DNA of 64,000 nt, taken from NCBI RefSeq assembly GCF_000264375.1, contig NZ_AJXW01000043.1:277429-341428 (forward strand). The letters are read 5' to 3'. This stretch comes from Rhodanobacter thiooxydans LCS2 (lineage in GTDB: Bacteria; Pseudomonadota; Gammaproteobacteria; Xanthomonadales; Rhodanobacteraceae). The notes under the pieces were generated by a model. The model saw nothing but the letters and a program-made list of their open reading frames with translations, was not told the origin of the DNA and did no database searches. Below are positions 1 through 7,747 of this stretch, in pieces. The translations under genes and the position numbers were made by a program. The stretch's first letter is position 1, and every line of letters starts with the position of its first letter.

Positions 1-2
1 CG

Positions 3-140
3 ACCCATGGCAACGGCTCCGCCAACGCCAGCGGCCAGGCCAGCGGTCAGGCCAGTGCCCACGGTTCGGCGCGCAGCGGCGTTTCCACCTCGGCACAGGC
101 CGACGGCAACGCCAGTGCCAGCGCGAACGCGCAGCACTGA
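3..140 (+). CDS. C-terminal end of a low-complexity Gly/Ala/Ser/Asn-rich protein (partial)
   Basis: The window opens inside a reading frame that ends with TGA at 138-140. The 45 visible residues are almost only Gly, Ala, Ser, Asn, Gln and Thr with a quasi-repeat of the type N-A-S-G-Q-A-S, as in tails of secreted or surface proteins of low complexity. A strong hairpin follows 21 bp after the stop, which supports a real gene end. The rest of the gene lies outside the window, so no function can be given. Confidence 0.5.
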   Translation, partial: THGNGSANASGQASGQASAHGSARSGVSTSAQADGNASASANAQH

Positions 141-161
141 GCTGGCAACGGCGTAAAAACG

Positions 162-187
162 AAGGAGCCCCGCTTGCGGGGCTCCTT
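162..187. terminator. Intrinsic terminator, probably bidirectional
   Basis: A perfect 12-bp inverted repeat (AAGGAGCCCCGC / GCGGGGCTCCTT) with a 2-nt centre lies between the end of the plus-strand partial gene and the end of minus-strand hsdR. It has a short T run on the plus side and an A-rich stretch before it (T-rich on the minus strand), so it can serve both converging genes. Confidence 0.8.
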
Positions 188-211
188 TCATCTACCAGAC
201 CAGACGATCAG

Positions 212-3200
212 CTATGGCGCGGTCGTCCCACTCTGCGACTTGGCCCGCAACGCTTCGTACAGTTGCGCCGGTCCCAGCAAAATATCCTTCAGCCCGGCGC
301 GCACGCGCTCGGAACCCAGCGCCTGCGTACTCATGCTCGAATGTGCTTCCAGCGCATCCATGATCGCGTGCATCAGCGCATCCTTCAGGTCGGGCGAGTT
401 GGCGAACTGTTCCTTGCTGTTGTTGCCGGCCTGCTGTACCAGCGTTTCGTTTTCCAGCAGCTTGCCCTTGAGCACGCCGTTGACGTAGACCAGTTGGTCG
501 TCGTCGGTCAGTTGCCCCTCGAACAGGCCATTGACCTTCTCGATGATCTCGGCCAGATACGCCTGCTGCTTTTCCTGTACCGAGCCGCTGCCCACGGCGT
601 CCATTGGCGGTAGCTTGTAGCCACCGTCGCCGTTGAGGCTGAGCGGCTGACGGCCAGCGCTGCGCAAGGTGTGATGCGTCAGCAGCACCCTGGACAGATC
701 TACCGTGTCGCGTTCGCGGCCAAACTCAAGGAGCGGGATCAGCCGTTTGTAGAAGATGAAGCGCTTTTCGATATCGGTGTTGCCGTAGTCGAACACTTGC
801 GACAGGAACGCGTAAAGGCGCACGTAAGCACCCATGTCGTTCTTGAACAGCAGCAAGGTATCCAGCACGTCCTTGCCGGCTTTAGCCACCTTGTCGTCGC
901 CGTCTGCCAGTGCAGTAGCTCGCGCCTGTTGTGCCGCCTTGTAGCGCTTGAGCAAACGATCGGCAACAGGGGCAATGGCGCTGCTCAACTGCGCCTGCGT
1001 GCCGCGTGGATCGGTCTCGACCTTGGCCACCCGATCCACCTCGAAATCGTCGTAGTGGCCACTCGCATCGAGTTTGGCCCGCAGGTCGAACACCAGGTGC
1101 GGATCGGTGGTGGCCTCCAGTTCGGCCGTGGCGTAATAGGCCTTGAACGCCTTGAGAATCTCCGCCGCTTCGTTGACGAAGTCGAGGATATAGGTGGTGT
1201 CCTTGCCCGGGTACGCGCGATTCAACCGCGACAACGTCTGCACCGCCTGGATGCCGCCCAGGATCTTGTCCACGTACATGCCGCACAACAGTGGTTGATC
1301 GAAGCCAGTCTGGAACTTGTTGGCGACCAGCAGCAGGTGATAACCGGGATCGGCGAAGGCGTCGCGAATGTCGCGACCCTTGAGGCCCGGGTTCAGATCC
1401 GCACTGGTCTCCATGACCGGCGCCGGGAAACTCTCCGGGTCGTTCACCTCGCCCGAGAACGCCACCAGTACGCCAAGGGCGTAGTTCTGCCGCTGGATGT
1501 AGCCACGGATCGCCTTCTGCCAGCGCACGGCCTCCTTGCGGCTGCCGACCACCACCATCGCCTTGGCCTTGCCGCCCAGCAGCGGCTGCACGTTCTCGCG
1601 GTAATGCTCCACCACGATCTGCACCTTCTGCGCGATGTTGTACGGGTGCAGGCGTACCCACTGCATGATCCCCTTCATCGCCGCGCTGCGTTCCACCTGC
1701 GACTGGTCGTACTCCCTGCCCTCGTGGGCCAGCTTGAACGCGAGCTGGTATGGCGTGTAGTTCTTCAGCACGTCGAGGATGAAATCCTCCTCGATCGCCT
1801 GGCGCATCGAATACACATGAAACGGTTGCGGCAAGCCGTCCGCGCCGGGGCGGCCGAACAGCTCCAGCGTCTTCTGCTTCGGCGTGGCGGTGAACGCCAC
1901 GTAGGTCGGGCCCTTGCTGCCGCCCGCACGCGCGGCCATGCCGGCGGCCAGCAGCGTCTCGGTATCGATCTCGCCGCCGTCTTCCAGCTCCGCTCGTTCC
2001 TCGGCGCTGAGCAACTGCTTGAGCTTGGCCGCTGCCTCACCGGTCTGCGAGCTGTGCGCCTCGTCGGCGATCACTGCAAAGCGCTTGCCCTCGGTCGCGG
2101 CCAGTTCCTGCACCGCCTGCAACGCGAACGGAAAAGTCTGGATGGTGCAGACGATGATCTTCTTGCCGTCCTTCAGCGCCTGTCCCAGCTGCGCGCTCTT
2201 GCTGCCGTGCTCGCTGGTGATGGTTTCCACCACGCCGGTGGTGCGCTCGAAGTCGAAGATCGCCTCCTGCAACTGTGCATCCAGCACGTTGCGGTCGGAC
2301 ACCACCAGCACGCTGTCGAACAGCTTCCGGTTTTCCGCGTCGTGCAGGTCGGCCAGGAAATGTGCGCTCCAGGCAATCGAATTCGTCTTGCCCGAGCCGG
2401 CCGAGTGCTGGATCAGATAACGCTGGCCGGCGCCCTGCGCCAGCACGTCGGCGACCAGCTTGCGAGTGGCGTCGAGCTGGTGGTAACGCGGGAAAATCAC
2501 GCCCGCCAGTTTCTTCTTGTCGTCGCGCTTGCCGATCAGGTAGCGACCCAGGATCTCCAGCCAGCTGTCGCGCGCCCACACTTCTTCCCACAGATACGCG
2601 GCGGCGAAGCCATCGGGATTCGGCGCATTGCCCGCCGCGCCGTGGTTGCCCCGGTTGAACGGCAGGAAGCGCGTCGTCGGCCCGGCCAGACGCGTGGTCA
2701 TCATCACCTCGGCCTGGCTCACCGCGAAATGCACCAGGGCGCCACCGGGAAAACCGAGTATCGGTTCGGCCAGGCCGCCCTTCGGCTGCGGGTGCCGGTC
2801 GAAGCGGTACTGGTCCACCGCATCGCCCACGCTCTGGGTGAAGTCGGATTTCAGCTCCGCCGTGGCCACCGCGATGCCGTTGACGAACAGCACCAGGTCC
2901 AGCGCATCGTGCGGCTGGTTCGGCGAATGGCGCACCTGCCGAACCACGCGCAAGCGGTTCGCCGCATAGCGCTGCTGGATCACCGGATTGATCGCCAGAG
3001 CCGGCTTGAACTGCACCAGCGACAGTGGCTCCTTCAAGCCCAGCATCTCCACGCCCCGGCGCAACACCTCCAGCGTGCCGCGCTCGTCGAGGTTCTTGCG
3101 CACGCGCTCGGCGATGCGCTCGGCCGCCGCAGGGCCGTGGGTCTTGCCCAGCCGCTGCCAGCTGTCCGGCTGGGTCGCCTCGATCCACGCCAGCAGGTCG

Positions 3201-3322
3201 GGCAGATACAACGCGTGCCTGCGGTCGTAGTTCGCCGCATCGCCTTCGGCGTACAGCCAGCCGTGGGTGGCGAGGTGTTCGCAGATCTCACGTTCGAAGT
3301 GATGTTCCTGGTGAAGATTCAT
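212..3322 (-). CDS. hsdR: Type I restriction enzyme R subunit HsdR
   Basis: This is the motor and nuclease subunit of a type I restriction-modification complex; it works with HsdM and HsdS to translocate and cut unmodified DNA. The 1036 residues begin with the HsdR N-terminal nuclease domain (PD-ExK type: Asp142 region, Glu156-Leu-Lys158). A superfamily 2 helicase core follows, with Walker A SAGSGKT near 307-313, the DEAH box at 420-423, a TFTATP-like motif III (AFTATP), and a late helicase motif QTGFDQP. The C-terminal region is the usual alpha-helical HsdR coupling domain. The start ATG overlaps the stop of the upstream HEPN-like gene by 4 bp (ATGA), so it is translationally coupled to the accessory genes rather than directly to hsdS. 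The gene looks intact. Confidence 0.95.
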   Translation of the reverse strand: MNLHQEHHFEREICEHLATHGWLYAEGDAANYDRRHALYLPDLLAWIEATQPDSWQRLGKTHGPAAAERIAERVRKNLDERGTLEVLRRGVEMLGLKEPLSLVQFKPALAINPVIQQRYAANRLRVVRQVRHSPNQPHDALDLVLFVNGIAVATAELKSDFTQSVGDAVDQYRFDRHPQPKGGLAEPILGFPGGALVHFAVSQAEVMMTTRLAGPTTRFLPFNRGNHGAAGNAPNPDGFAAAYLWEEVWARDSWLEILGRYLIGKRDDKKKLAGVIFPRYHQLDATRKLVADVLAQGAGQRYLIQHSAGSGKTNSIAWSAHFLADLHDAENRKLFDSVLVVSDRNVLDAQLQEAIFDFERTTGVVETITSEHGSKSAQLGQALKDGKKIIVCTIQTFPFALQAVQELAATEGKRFAVIADEAHSSQTGEAAAKLKQLLSAEERAELEDGGEIDTETLLAAGMAARAGGSKGPTYVAFTATPKQKTLELFGRPGADGLPQPFHVYSMRQAIEEDFILDVLKNYTPYQLAFKLAHEGREYDQSQVERSAAMKGIMQWVRLHPYNIAQKVQIVVEHYRENVQPLLGGKAKAMVVVGSRKEAVRWQKAIRGYIQRQNYALGVLVAFSGEVNDPESFPAPVMETSADLNPGLKGRDIRDAFADPGYHLLLVANKFQTGFDQPLLCGMYVDKILGGIQAVQTLSRLNRAYPGKDTTYILDFVNEAAEILKAFKAYYATAELEATTDPHLVFDLRAKLDASGHYDDFEVDRVAKVETDPRGTQAQLSSAIAPVADRLLKRYKAAQQARATALADGDDKVAKAGKDVLDTLLLFKNDMGAYVRLYAFLSQVFDYGNTDIEKRFIFYKRLIPLLEFGRERDTVDLSRVLLTHHTLRSAGRQPLSLNGDGGYKLPPMDAVGSGSVQEKQQAYLAEIIEKVNGLFEGQLTDDDQLVYVNGVLKGKLLENETLVQQAGNNSKEQFANSPDLKDALMHAIMDALEAHSSMSTQALGSERVRAGLKDILLGPAQLYEALRAKSQSGTTAP

Positions 3323-3768
3323 GCGTCACCCAGCAAGTCGGGATGGTGATCGCGCAGCCATCGCTTGGTATGCGACAACAGTTTGCCCGCTTCGTCCAGG
3401 CACGAAGCCAGCGTGGCCCCGGAGATCGGATCGCCTTCGTAATCACTGAGGTTGCGCTGCTTGCGCAAGGCATCCAGCACGATGACCGTCTGCACCGGCA
3501 CCCCCATGCTCAGGGTCAGGCACTGGATCGCGGTTTGATGATGGCCGGGCTGGCTAGTCGCCGTACGATAACCGCTGGCCCACAGGCCGAGCATCGCGCA
3601 CTGCATCAGGCACTTGTACGCCGCATCGAAACGGTTGTCGGTGCTGATCGCCGTAACGCTTGCATCGTCCAGATTGCGCCGCGCCGCCAGCAGCAATTTC
3701 TGCAAGGCCGCCGCATCAGGCGTGTGGGCCAGCAGGCGCTTGATCGCCAGCAAGTTTTGCAAGGTCAT
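3319..3768 (-). CDS. HEPN-like small protein, partner of the MNT nucleotidyltransferase
   Basis: A 149-residue, mostly alpha-helical protein without signal peptide. Its start lies 53 bp inside the preceding nucleotidyltransferase gene and its stop overlaps hsdR by 4 bp, so the three are one translational unit. Residues 102-112 carry R-K-Q-R-N-L-S-D-Y-E-G, which resembles the active-site helix of HEPN proteins of the HepT/UPF0332 kind (R-x(4-6)-H or R-N-x-x-x-Y). The canonical His is not present; Asp109 stands there and Tyr110 follows. In known HepT-MntA pairs the HEPN protein is an RNase toxin and is silenced by adenylylation of a Tyr next to this motif. Family membership is inferred from the motif plus pairing; toxicity is unproven, and loss of the His could mean an altered or inactive site. 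Confidence 0.6.
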   Translation of the reverse strand: MTLQNLLAIKRLLAHTPDAAALQKLLLAARRNLDDASVTAISTDNRFDAAYKCLMQCAMLGLWASGYRTATSQPGHHQTAIQCLTLSMGVPVQTVIVLDALRKQRNLSDYEGDPISGATLASCLDEAGKLLSHTKRWLRDHHPDLLGDA

Positions 3769-4345
3769 CCTTATCCCCCATCAAGAAAACACCGGGCTGG
3801 TCCGACAACTGTCGTACAAAGCCATCGTTACCCGCTGCCCGTCGCGCGAACTCCGCCGCGTCGTACAACACTGGATTGATCTCGCGCTGCAACGACTGCT
3901 GCGCCGGGTACAACGCCTGCACCAGTTCGGCAAAGCCCACCTTCCCCACCACCAGCAGGTCGATGTCGCTGCCCGCCGACTGCGTGCCGCGGGCCATCGA
4001 ACCGAACACCATGGCCAGCTGGATCTTCTTCGCCAGCGGCTCCAGCGCCGCGCGCAACTCCGGCACCATGCCGTGGGTCTTGCGAAACATCGCCGCAAGC
4101 TCGGCAAACAGGGGGCAACCCGCATCCGCCTGATAACGCACCTGATTGCCCTGCTCGCTGCGCAGCACCAGGCCGCCTTCAGTCAGCTTGTCCAGCTCGC
4201 GCCCCAGCGTGCCGGCATGGCTGCCGGTCAGACGAGCCAACTCGCGCAGGTGGAAACTCGAGTCAGGGTTGAGCAGCAACTGCGCCAGCACCCGCTGGCG
4301 GGTGGCCGGGAACAATTGATCCATCAAGGTCGAAGTGTTGCTCAT
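3716..4345 (-). CDS. Winged-helix / minimal nucleotidyltransferase (MNT) fusion, MntA-like antitoxin-regulator
   Basis: 209 residues from the ATG at 4345. An in-frame TTG start at 4384 would add 13 residues but would place the start beyond a palindromic operator, so ATG is preferred. Residues 10-75 are a MarR/ArsR-like winged helix (F-H-L-R-E-L-A-R-L-T-G). Residues 108-135 hold the polymerase-beta nucleotidyltransferase signature G115-S116-x2-R-G...S-D127-I-D129 with both metal-binding Asp. MNT proteins of HEPN/MNT modules modify and neutralise the HEPN toxin; the fused winged helix suggests this one also represses its own promoter. It overlaps the HEPN gene by 53 bp and lies in the hsd operon between the DUF5655 gene and hsdR. 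Confidence 0.75.
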   Translation of the reverse strand: MSNTSTLMDQLFPATRQRVLAQLLLNPDSSFHLRELARLTGSHAGTLGRELDKLTEGGLVLRSEQGNQVRYQADAGCPLFAELAAMFRKTHGMVPELRAALEPLAKKIQLAMVFGSMARGTQSAGSDIDLLVVGKVGFAELVQALYPAQQSLQREINPVLYDAAEFARRAAGNDGFVRQLSDQPGVFLMGDKDDLAKLAGDQAPAGPHA

Positions 4346-4354
4346 AGGGCAACG

Positions 4355-4377
4355 AATGTAGCCTTTTAGGCAACATT
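4355..4377. promoter_or_regulatory. Palindromic operator candidate before the MNT/HEPN/hsdR unit
   Basis: On the minus strand AATGTTGCC-N5-GGCTACATT forms a 9-bp inverted repeat with one mismatch and a 5-bp A-rich spacer, 9 bp upstream of the ATG of the winged-helix/MNT gene. The position over the start region and the winged helix in the first gene suggest autorepression. The link is inferred. Confidence 0.55.
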
Positions 4378-4445
4378 TTTGCAACTAAGGCCGAAACTGC
4401 GTTGACGCCACATCTTTCAGCAGCTTTCGTTCAATAGTCATGTCA

Positions 4446-5375
4446 TCAGTTCTCACTGTAACTACGATCCAGCAACGGCAGCGCGCGCTGAAGGTCTGCG
4501 GGCCCACGCAGACACAGCTCCAGATCACCCGTTCCCCAGGTGCCGATGTTGCGCACATCGCGGCTGAATCCGTCTTCCAGCGCAACGGTATCCGGGTCGA
4601 GCTTCAGCATCACCAGCAGCTTGTCCTTGTACGGGATCACGCAGGCGAAGTTCTTCAGCCGGCGAAAAGCGACATACAGCTTCAAATGCTTTTCATGCAC
4701 GTCGTCACCCAGCGCCAGCAGGTAGCCGGCCAGGGTCGCGTAAAGCTCCTTGATGACGGGTTGCGCCTGGCTGAGCTGTTCTTCGGCCGTCTTGTCCTTG
4801 CCGACGGGTTTGGCCTTCACCGTCGTCGCCGGAATGCCGGCATCAGCCTTGGCCGCGGTGGCATCATCCACGCTGACGCTGTTGACCAGGTCGAGCAGCA
4901 ACAGGTCGTCGCCGAACAGCTTGTAGCGGATCAGCTCGATGTTGCGCGGGATCTGCTGCACCGCGTGCTGGTCGTAGCGGGTGAAGTCGGCGGCGATGCA
5001 CAACAGGCGCGTGCCGGACCAGTCGACCTGCTCGGCCACGCCCTTGCCCAGCTTCTCCATCACCAGCCACTGGAATTCGGCGCGGTGGTCCATCAGCCAG
5101 TCCAGGTAGAACAGCCCCTGGTTGATCACGTTCTCGTTGGTGTGCCGCTTGTACTCGATGATCACCGGGCAACCGTTCTCGTCCAGCCCCAACGAGTCGA
5201 TGCGGCCCTTGTGCGTCTTGCCGGTGGCGTATTCGGTGGCGAGGAAGCGCACGCCGAGGAAGGTCGGCATCTGCGCTTCGATCATGGATTGGAGATGTTT
5301 TTCCACGGCCGCTGCGCGGCCGGAAAGCTCCATCGCATTGACACCGCTCAGGCGGAACAGCTGAATGTCGCTCAT
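4446..5375 (-). CDS. DUF5655-type protein with N-terminal PD-(D/E)XK nuclease-like domain
   Basis: 309 residues, cytoplasmic. Residues 25-110 resemble the NucS/EndoMS-type PD-(D/E)XK fold: G-R-I-D60-S-L-G...V-I-I-E74-Y-K76, giving the D...ExK triad. Residues about 190-305 match the DUF5655 module, which often follows such a nuclease-like domain. A charged, Ala/Lys-rich linker (170-205) separates the two. Proteins of this layout recur beside restriction systems and are suspected to be DNA-interacting accessory factors, but no reaction is established. It sits between the unrecognised 151-residue gene and the MNT gene, with 58-bp and roughly 100-bp gaps. Confidence 0.7.
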   Translation of the reverse strand: MSDIQLFRLSGVNAMELSGRAAAVEKHLQSMIEAQMPTFLGVRFLATEYATGKTHKGRIDSLGLDENGCPVIIEYKRHTNENVINQGLFYLDWLMDHRAEFQWLVMEKLGKGVAEQVDWSGTRLLCIAADFTRYDQHAVQQIPRNIELIRYKLFGDDLLLLDLVNSVSVDDATAAKADAGIPATTVKAKPVGKDKTAEEQLSQAQPVIKELYATLAGYLLALGDDVHEKHLKLYVAFRRLKNFACVIPYKDKLLVMLKLDPDTVALEDGFSRDVRNIGTWGTGDLELCLRGPADLQRALPLLDRSYSEN

Positions 5376-5433
5376 TTCTCGTCCCCTGAAATTTCACACA
5401 CTGCCATTGTCGTCGCAGCCTTTCCTAATGTAG

Positions 5434-5889
5434 CTAACCAACACCGCTCAACTTGCTCACAGCGTTGACCAGCACGCCGCCCCCAAACTTCAAGACGACC
5501 CGACCGACTCTGCGGAGCTGACTCGGTGGCTCCTTCAATTGCGGCAGATATACGTCGCAACCCGTCTTGAAGTGGAAGTGGCGTGCCATGAACCACAACT
5601 CGCCGGCAATCGCTTCCTCGTCGTAGCCGGCGCCCTGCAGGCGTACGTAGCGGTCAAGGGCAACGGTAGCGAGCATGTCGCCGCGTGTTTCCTGCTCCCG
5701 GCTTGGATCGCCTTGCCACTGCACGCGCACCCAGCCCTGCTCGTCGTCACTATCGGATTCATCGATTGGCAGTATCCGCGTGCCGTCGATCAGCGAGCGA
5801 GCGCACCACAGGCCTTCGTGGCGTTCACCGTCGTAGAGCGGCAGCAGATTGGCGAGGAAGCCGACTACCGCCTCGCTTTTTCCGTTCAT
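5434..5889 (-). CDS. Unrecognised 151-residue protein coupled to hsdS
   Basis: No family recognised. The start ATG overlaps the hsdS stop by 4 bp, so it is co-translated with the specificity subunit. The protein has an acidic central stretch (D-E-S-D-S-D-D-E-Q-G-W), a W/F-rich segment near 95-112 (E-L-W-F-M-A-R-H-F-H-F) and a Gly/Val-rich C-terminal tail; there is no signal peptide or clear membrane segment. An acidic small protein in a restriction operon could be a regulator or an inhibitor-like accessory factor, but this is speculation. Confidence 0.6.
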   Translation of the reverse strand: MNGKSEAVVGFLANLLPLYDGERHEGLWCARSLIDGTRILPIDESDSDDEQGWVRVQWQGDPSREQETRGDMLATVALDRYVRLQGAGYDEEAIAGELWFMARHFHFKTGCDVYLPQLKEPPSQLRRVGRVVLKFGGGVLVNAVSKLSGVG

Positions 5890-7226
5890 GCGGCACGCCT
5901 CACATCGATCTTGCCGGTGACGGCAGCGGCGATCAGGGCGCTGCGGCGTTCTTTGAGGAGGGCAATGGCGTGTTCTACGCCATAACGTAAGCCATCAAGT
6001 TTTTCTGCTTCTTCTTTCAGAAAAGTAGCAATTGCGTCACGCTCGACGCTTGGTGGAACGGGGATCTTTGCGCGCTTTAACTCGAAAATATTGATGCCAC
6101 GAACTGCGGCGCCGAGGGAGCGCTGTTCAAGCTGGACAAATACTGGCTTTGACTTCATTGCATAAAGCAACCAACCAGTTTGGATACCAGATCTCGGTGA
6201 GATTCGGGCAACATCCTGAGTGATATTCGCATCAAGAAGCTCGTCCGGTACCACTTCAGCATCACCGATCGTGCCGCGAATTGAATACACGATATCCATC
6301 GGCCGAAGCCGAGCTCTTGCAAATGGAGCCTCAATTTCTACAGTTGTTCGGTTCAACAGATCGACCTTGAGTTTGTGCAGCCTGACGTCGCCGCCCTTCA
6401 CGATCGGAATTCCTTCCTCAACATCGGGTCCAGGAAGAACAATTCCGTACATGATGGGGCGATTGGGCTCCGTCAAATACATCAAAGGCACTACGTCCCA
6501 ATGTGCCGGTACCTGCCCCAGCCATGGCACGCCAGACTCTTTCATCGGGGCGTTGGGGTTGAGGCCGCGGGTGACGGCGTGGGAGATGGTGGCCTGGCGC
6601 TTTTCGGCCAGCAGGGTCAGCAGCTTTCCCTGCTCGTCAATCAGTGCGTCGATCTTGCCGGTTTCGCGGTTGAGGAAGGCGGCGATGACGGATTGCTCTT
6701 CAATCGGTGGAAAAGCCATCGAGAAGTCGCGCACGAAATCATCAGGAACGCGCTTCTGGCCGCCAGCACCATACATAGCGCCCTCCGCTACGTTCCGGAA
6801 CGTCGGTGACGCGAATAACCATCCCAGATACTCACTGGTCGTTTTTGCAGGTCTCGGTCGGACCACAATCAATTCTGTCGTTCCGAACCCCACACCTCCA
6901 AGAAGCCCTCGGATAACGGCACCTTTCCCGTTCTCGAAGCAAGGCGTGATCTTTGCGATCACAACGTCGTCGTCGCGAAAGTAGGTGTAGCCATTCTCGA
7001 CCTGCGACAGGAGGCGGGTCTCATCCAATCGAATACTGCCGTCATCGCCAATAGCATCCATAGGCAGGAATGACACCTCAGTATCCCGATCGAGGACGGC
7101 AACTTCGCGCTTTGAAGGATTCAGCCCAGCAACAAAGCGGACTCGGCTACCGCTCCAATGCGAAGGTGCTTCAAGCTGCCACGGCGATTCAGTCTCTTTG
7201 TACTCCGCATACTTAGGCAAGCTCAT
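5886..7226 (-). CDS. hsdS: Type I restriction enzyme specificity subunit HsdS
   Basis: 446 residues from the ATG at 7226. The open frame continues upstream to 7427, but that stretch is translated palindromic repeat, so it is rejected. The layout is the usual two target-recognition domains, each followed by a helical conserved region. TRD1 spans about 20-175, and its helix (F-L-N-R-E-T-G-K-I-D-A-L-I-D-E-Q-G-K-L) and A-T-I-S-H-A-V-T-R-G-L are at about 190-230. TRD2 spans about 240-385, and the second helix with E-R-R-S-A-L-I-A-A-A-V-T-G-K-I-D-V is at the C-terminus. It sets the bipartite DNA sequence recognised by the HsdM/HsdR complex. Both halves are intact. Confidence 0.93.
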   Translation of the reverse strand: MSLPKYAEYKETESPWQLEAPSHWSGSRVRFVAGLNPSKREVAVLDRDTEVSFLPMDAIGDDGSIRLDETRLLSQVENGYTYFRDDDVVIAKITPCFENGKGAVIRGLLGGVGFGTTELIVVRPRPAKTTSEYLGWLFASPTFRNVAEGAMYGAGGQKRVPDDFVRDFSMAFPPIEEQSVIAAFLNRETGKIDALIDEQGKLLTLLAEKRQATISHAVTRGLNPNAPMKESGVPWLGQVPAHWDVVPLMYLTEPNRPIMYGIVLPGPDVEEGIPIVKGGDVRLHKLKVDLLNRTTVEIEAPFARARLRPMDIVYSIRGTIGDAEVVPDELLDANITQDVARISPRSGIQTGWLLYAMKSKPVFVQLEQRSLGAAVRGINIFELKRAKIPVPPSVERDAIATFLKEEAEKLDGLRYGVEHAIALLKERRSALIAAAVTGKIDVRRAA

Positions 7227-7255
7227 GGCACGCACCGCGAAGAGCCAAGCCCATG

Positions 7256-7330
7256 GATTCCCGCTTTCGCGGGAATGACGGCGGCGGGGGCGGGAACGAC
7301 GGCGGTGGGAGCGGGAATGACGGCGGCCAG
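7256..7330. repeat. Palindromic repeat followed by degenerate GC-rich tandem copies
   Basis: The block begins with a GATTCCCGC...GCGGGAAT palindrome (7256-7275). It continues with about three degenerate tandem copies of a 20-22-bp unit GCGGGAATGACGGCGG plus a few bases. The unit equals the right half of the palindromes that bracket the GIY-YIG gene. The core ATTCCC-N8-GGGAAT is the same as the Neisseria dRS3 core and similar intergenic repeats of other proteobacteria. Confidence 0.75.
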
Positions 7331-7362
7331 CGCTGGGGTGACGGGAGCTGATGCGGGGAGAT

Positions 7363-7737
7363 TCATGGTGTCCCCCGCTCGTCATTCCCGCGAAGGCGGG
7401 AATCCAGCGCTTCGGCGCGGACAACATCTGCGCTTGGAGCGTCCACGATTTCCGCCCACAGATCGCGCCACTCGGGATTGGCTGCTTCGATCAATCTCAG
7501 TTTCCAGACTCGGTTCCATTTCTTCAGGGATTTCTCCCGAGTGATGGCGCTTTCCATGGTGGCGTGCTGCTCGTACCAGACCAACATCTTGACGTTGTGT
7601 TTTTCGGTGAATCCTTCGACAACACCTTCGCGGTGCTGCCAGACGCGCTGGACCAGATTGGAGGTGACGCCGATGTACAGCGTGCCGTTGCGCTGGCTGG
7701 CCAGGATGTAGACGGCGGGCTGGAGTTCACGCTTCAT
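7363..7737 (-). CDS. Small stand-alone GIY-YIG nuclease
   Basis: About 124 residues from the ATG at 7737. The GIY-YIG core is at the N-terminus: V-Y-I-L-A-S...G-T-L-Y-I-G-V-T-S-N, then R-V-W-Q-H-R-E-G and a late T-R-E-K-S-L-K-K-W segment, typical of the COG2827 (UvrC-N-like) putative endonuclease family. The last dozen residues (S-R-L-R-G-N-D type) are encoded by the flanking palindromic repeat. The gene interrupts the hsdM-hsdS spacing and is bracketed by identical inverted repeats at 7380-7407 and 7748-7775, so it appears to be a recent cassette rather than a subunit of the restriction enzyme. Nuclease activity is inferred from the family. Confidence 0.8.
   Translation of the reverse strand: MKRELQPAVYILASQRNGTLYIGVTSNLVQRVWQHREGVVEGFTEKHNVKMLVWYEQHATMESAITREKSLKKWNRVWKLRLIEAANPEWRDLWAEIVDAPSADVVRAEALDSRLRGNDERGTP
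7380..7407. repeat. Left 28-bp copy of inverted palindromic repeat bracketing the GIY-YIG gene
   Basis: This copy reads CGTCATTCCCGCG-AAGGCGGGAATCCAG and is the exact reverse complement of 7748-7775. It is itself an imperfect palindrome with the ATTCCC-N8-GGGAAT core. It lies within the 3' end of the GIY-YIG reading frame. Confidence 0.9.
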
Positions 7738-7747
7738 GGGGGGCTTT

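Noticed and set aside
671..3349. 892-codon plus-strand open frame opposite hsdR
   Set aside because: GC-rich shadow of hsdR; Arg/His/Gln-rich, no recognisable motif and no ribosome site.
7256..7330. Possible CRISPR-like array in the tandem GC repeats
   Set aside because: Units are contiguous or nearly so, without unique spacers, and no cas genes are present.
7227..7427. N-terminal extension of HsdS in the raw open frame
   Set aside because: The extra residues are translated palindromic repeat (W-I-P-A-F-A-G-M-T, S-R-E-S-G-N-P) and the homologous start is at 7226.
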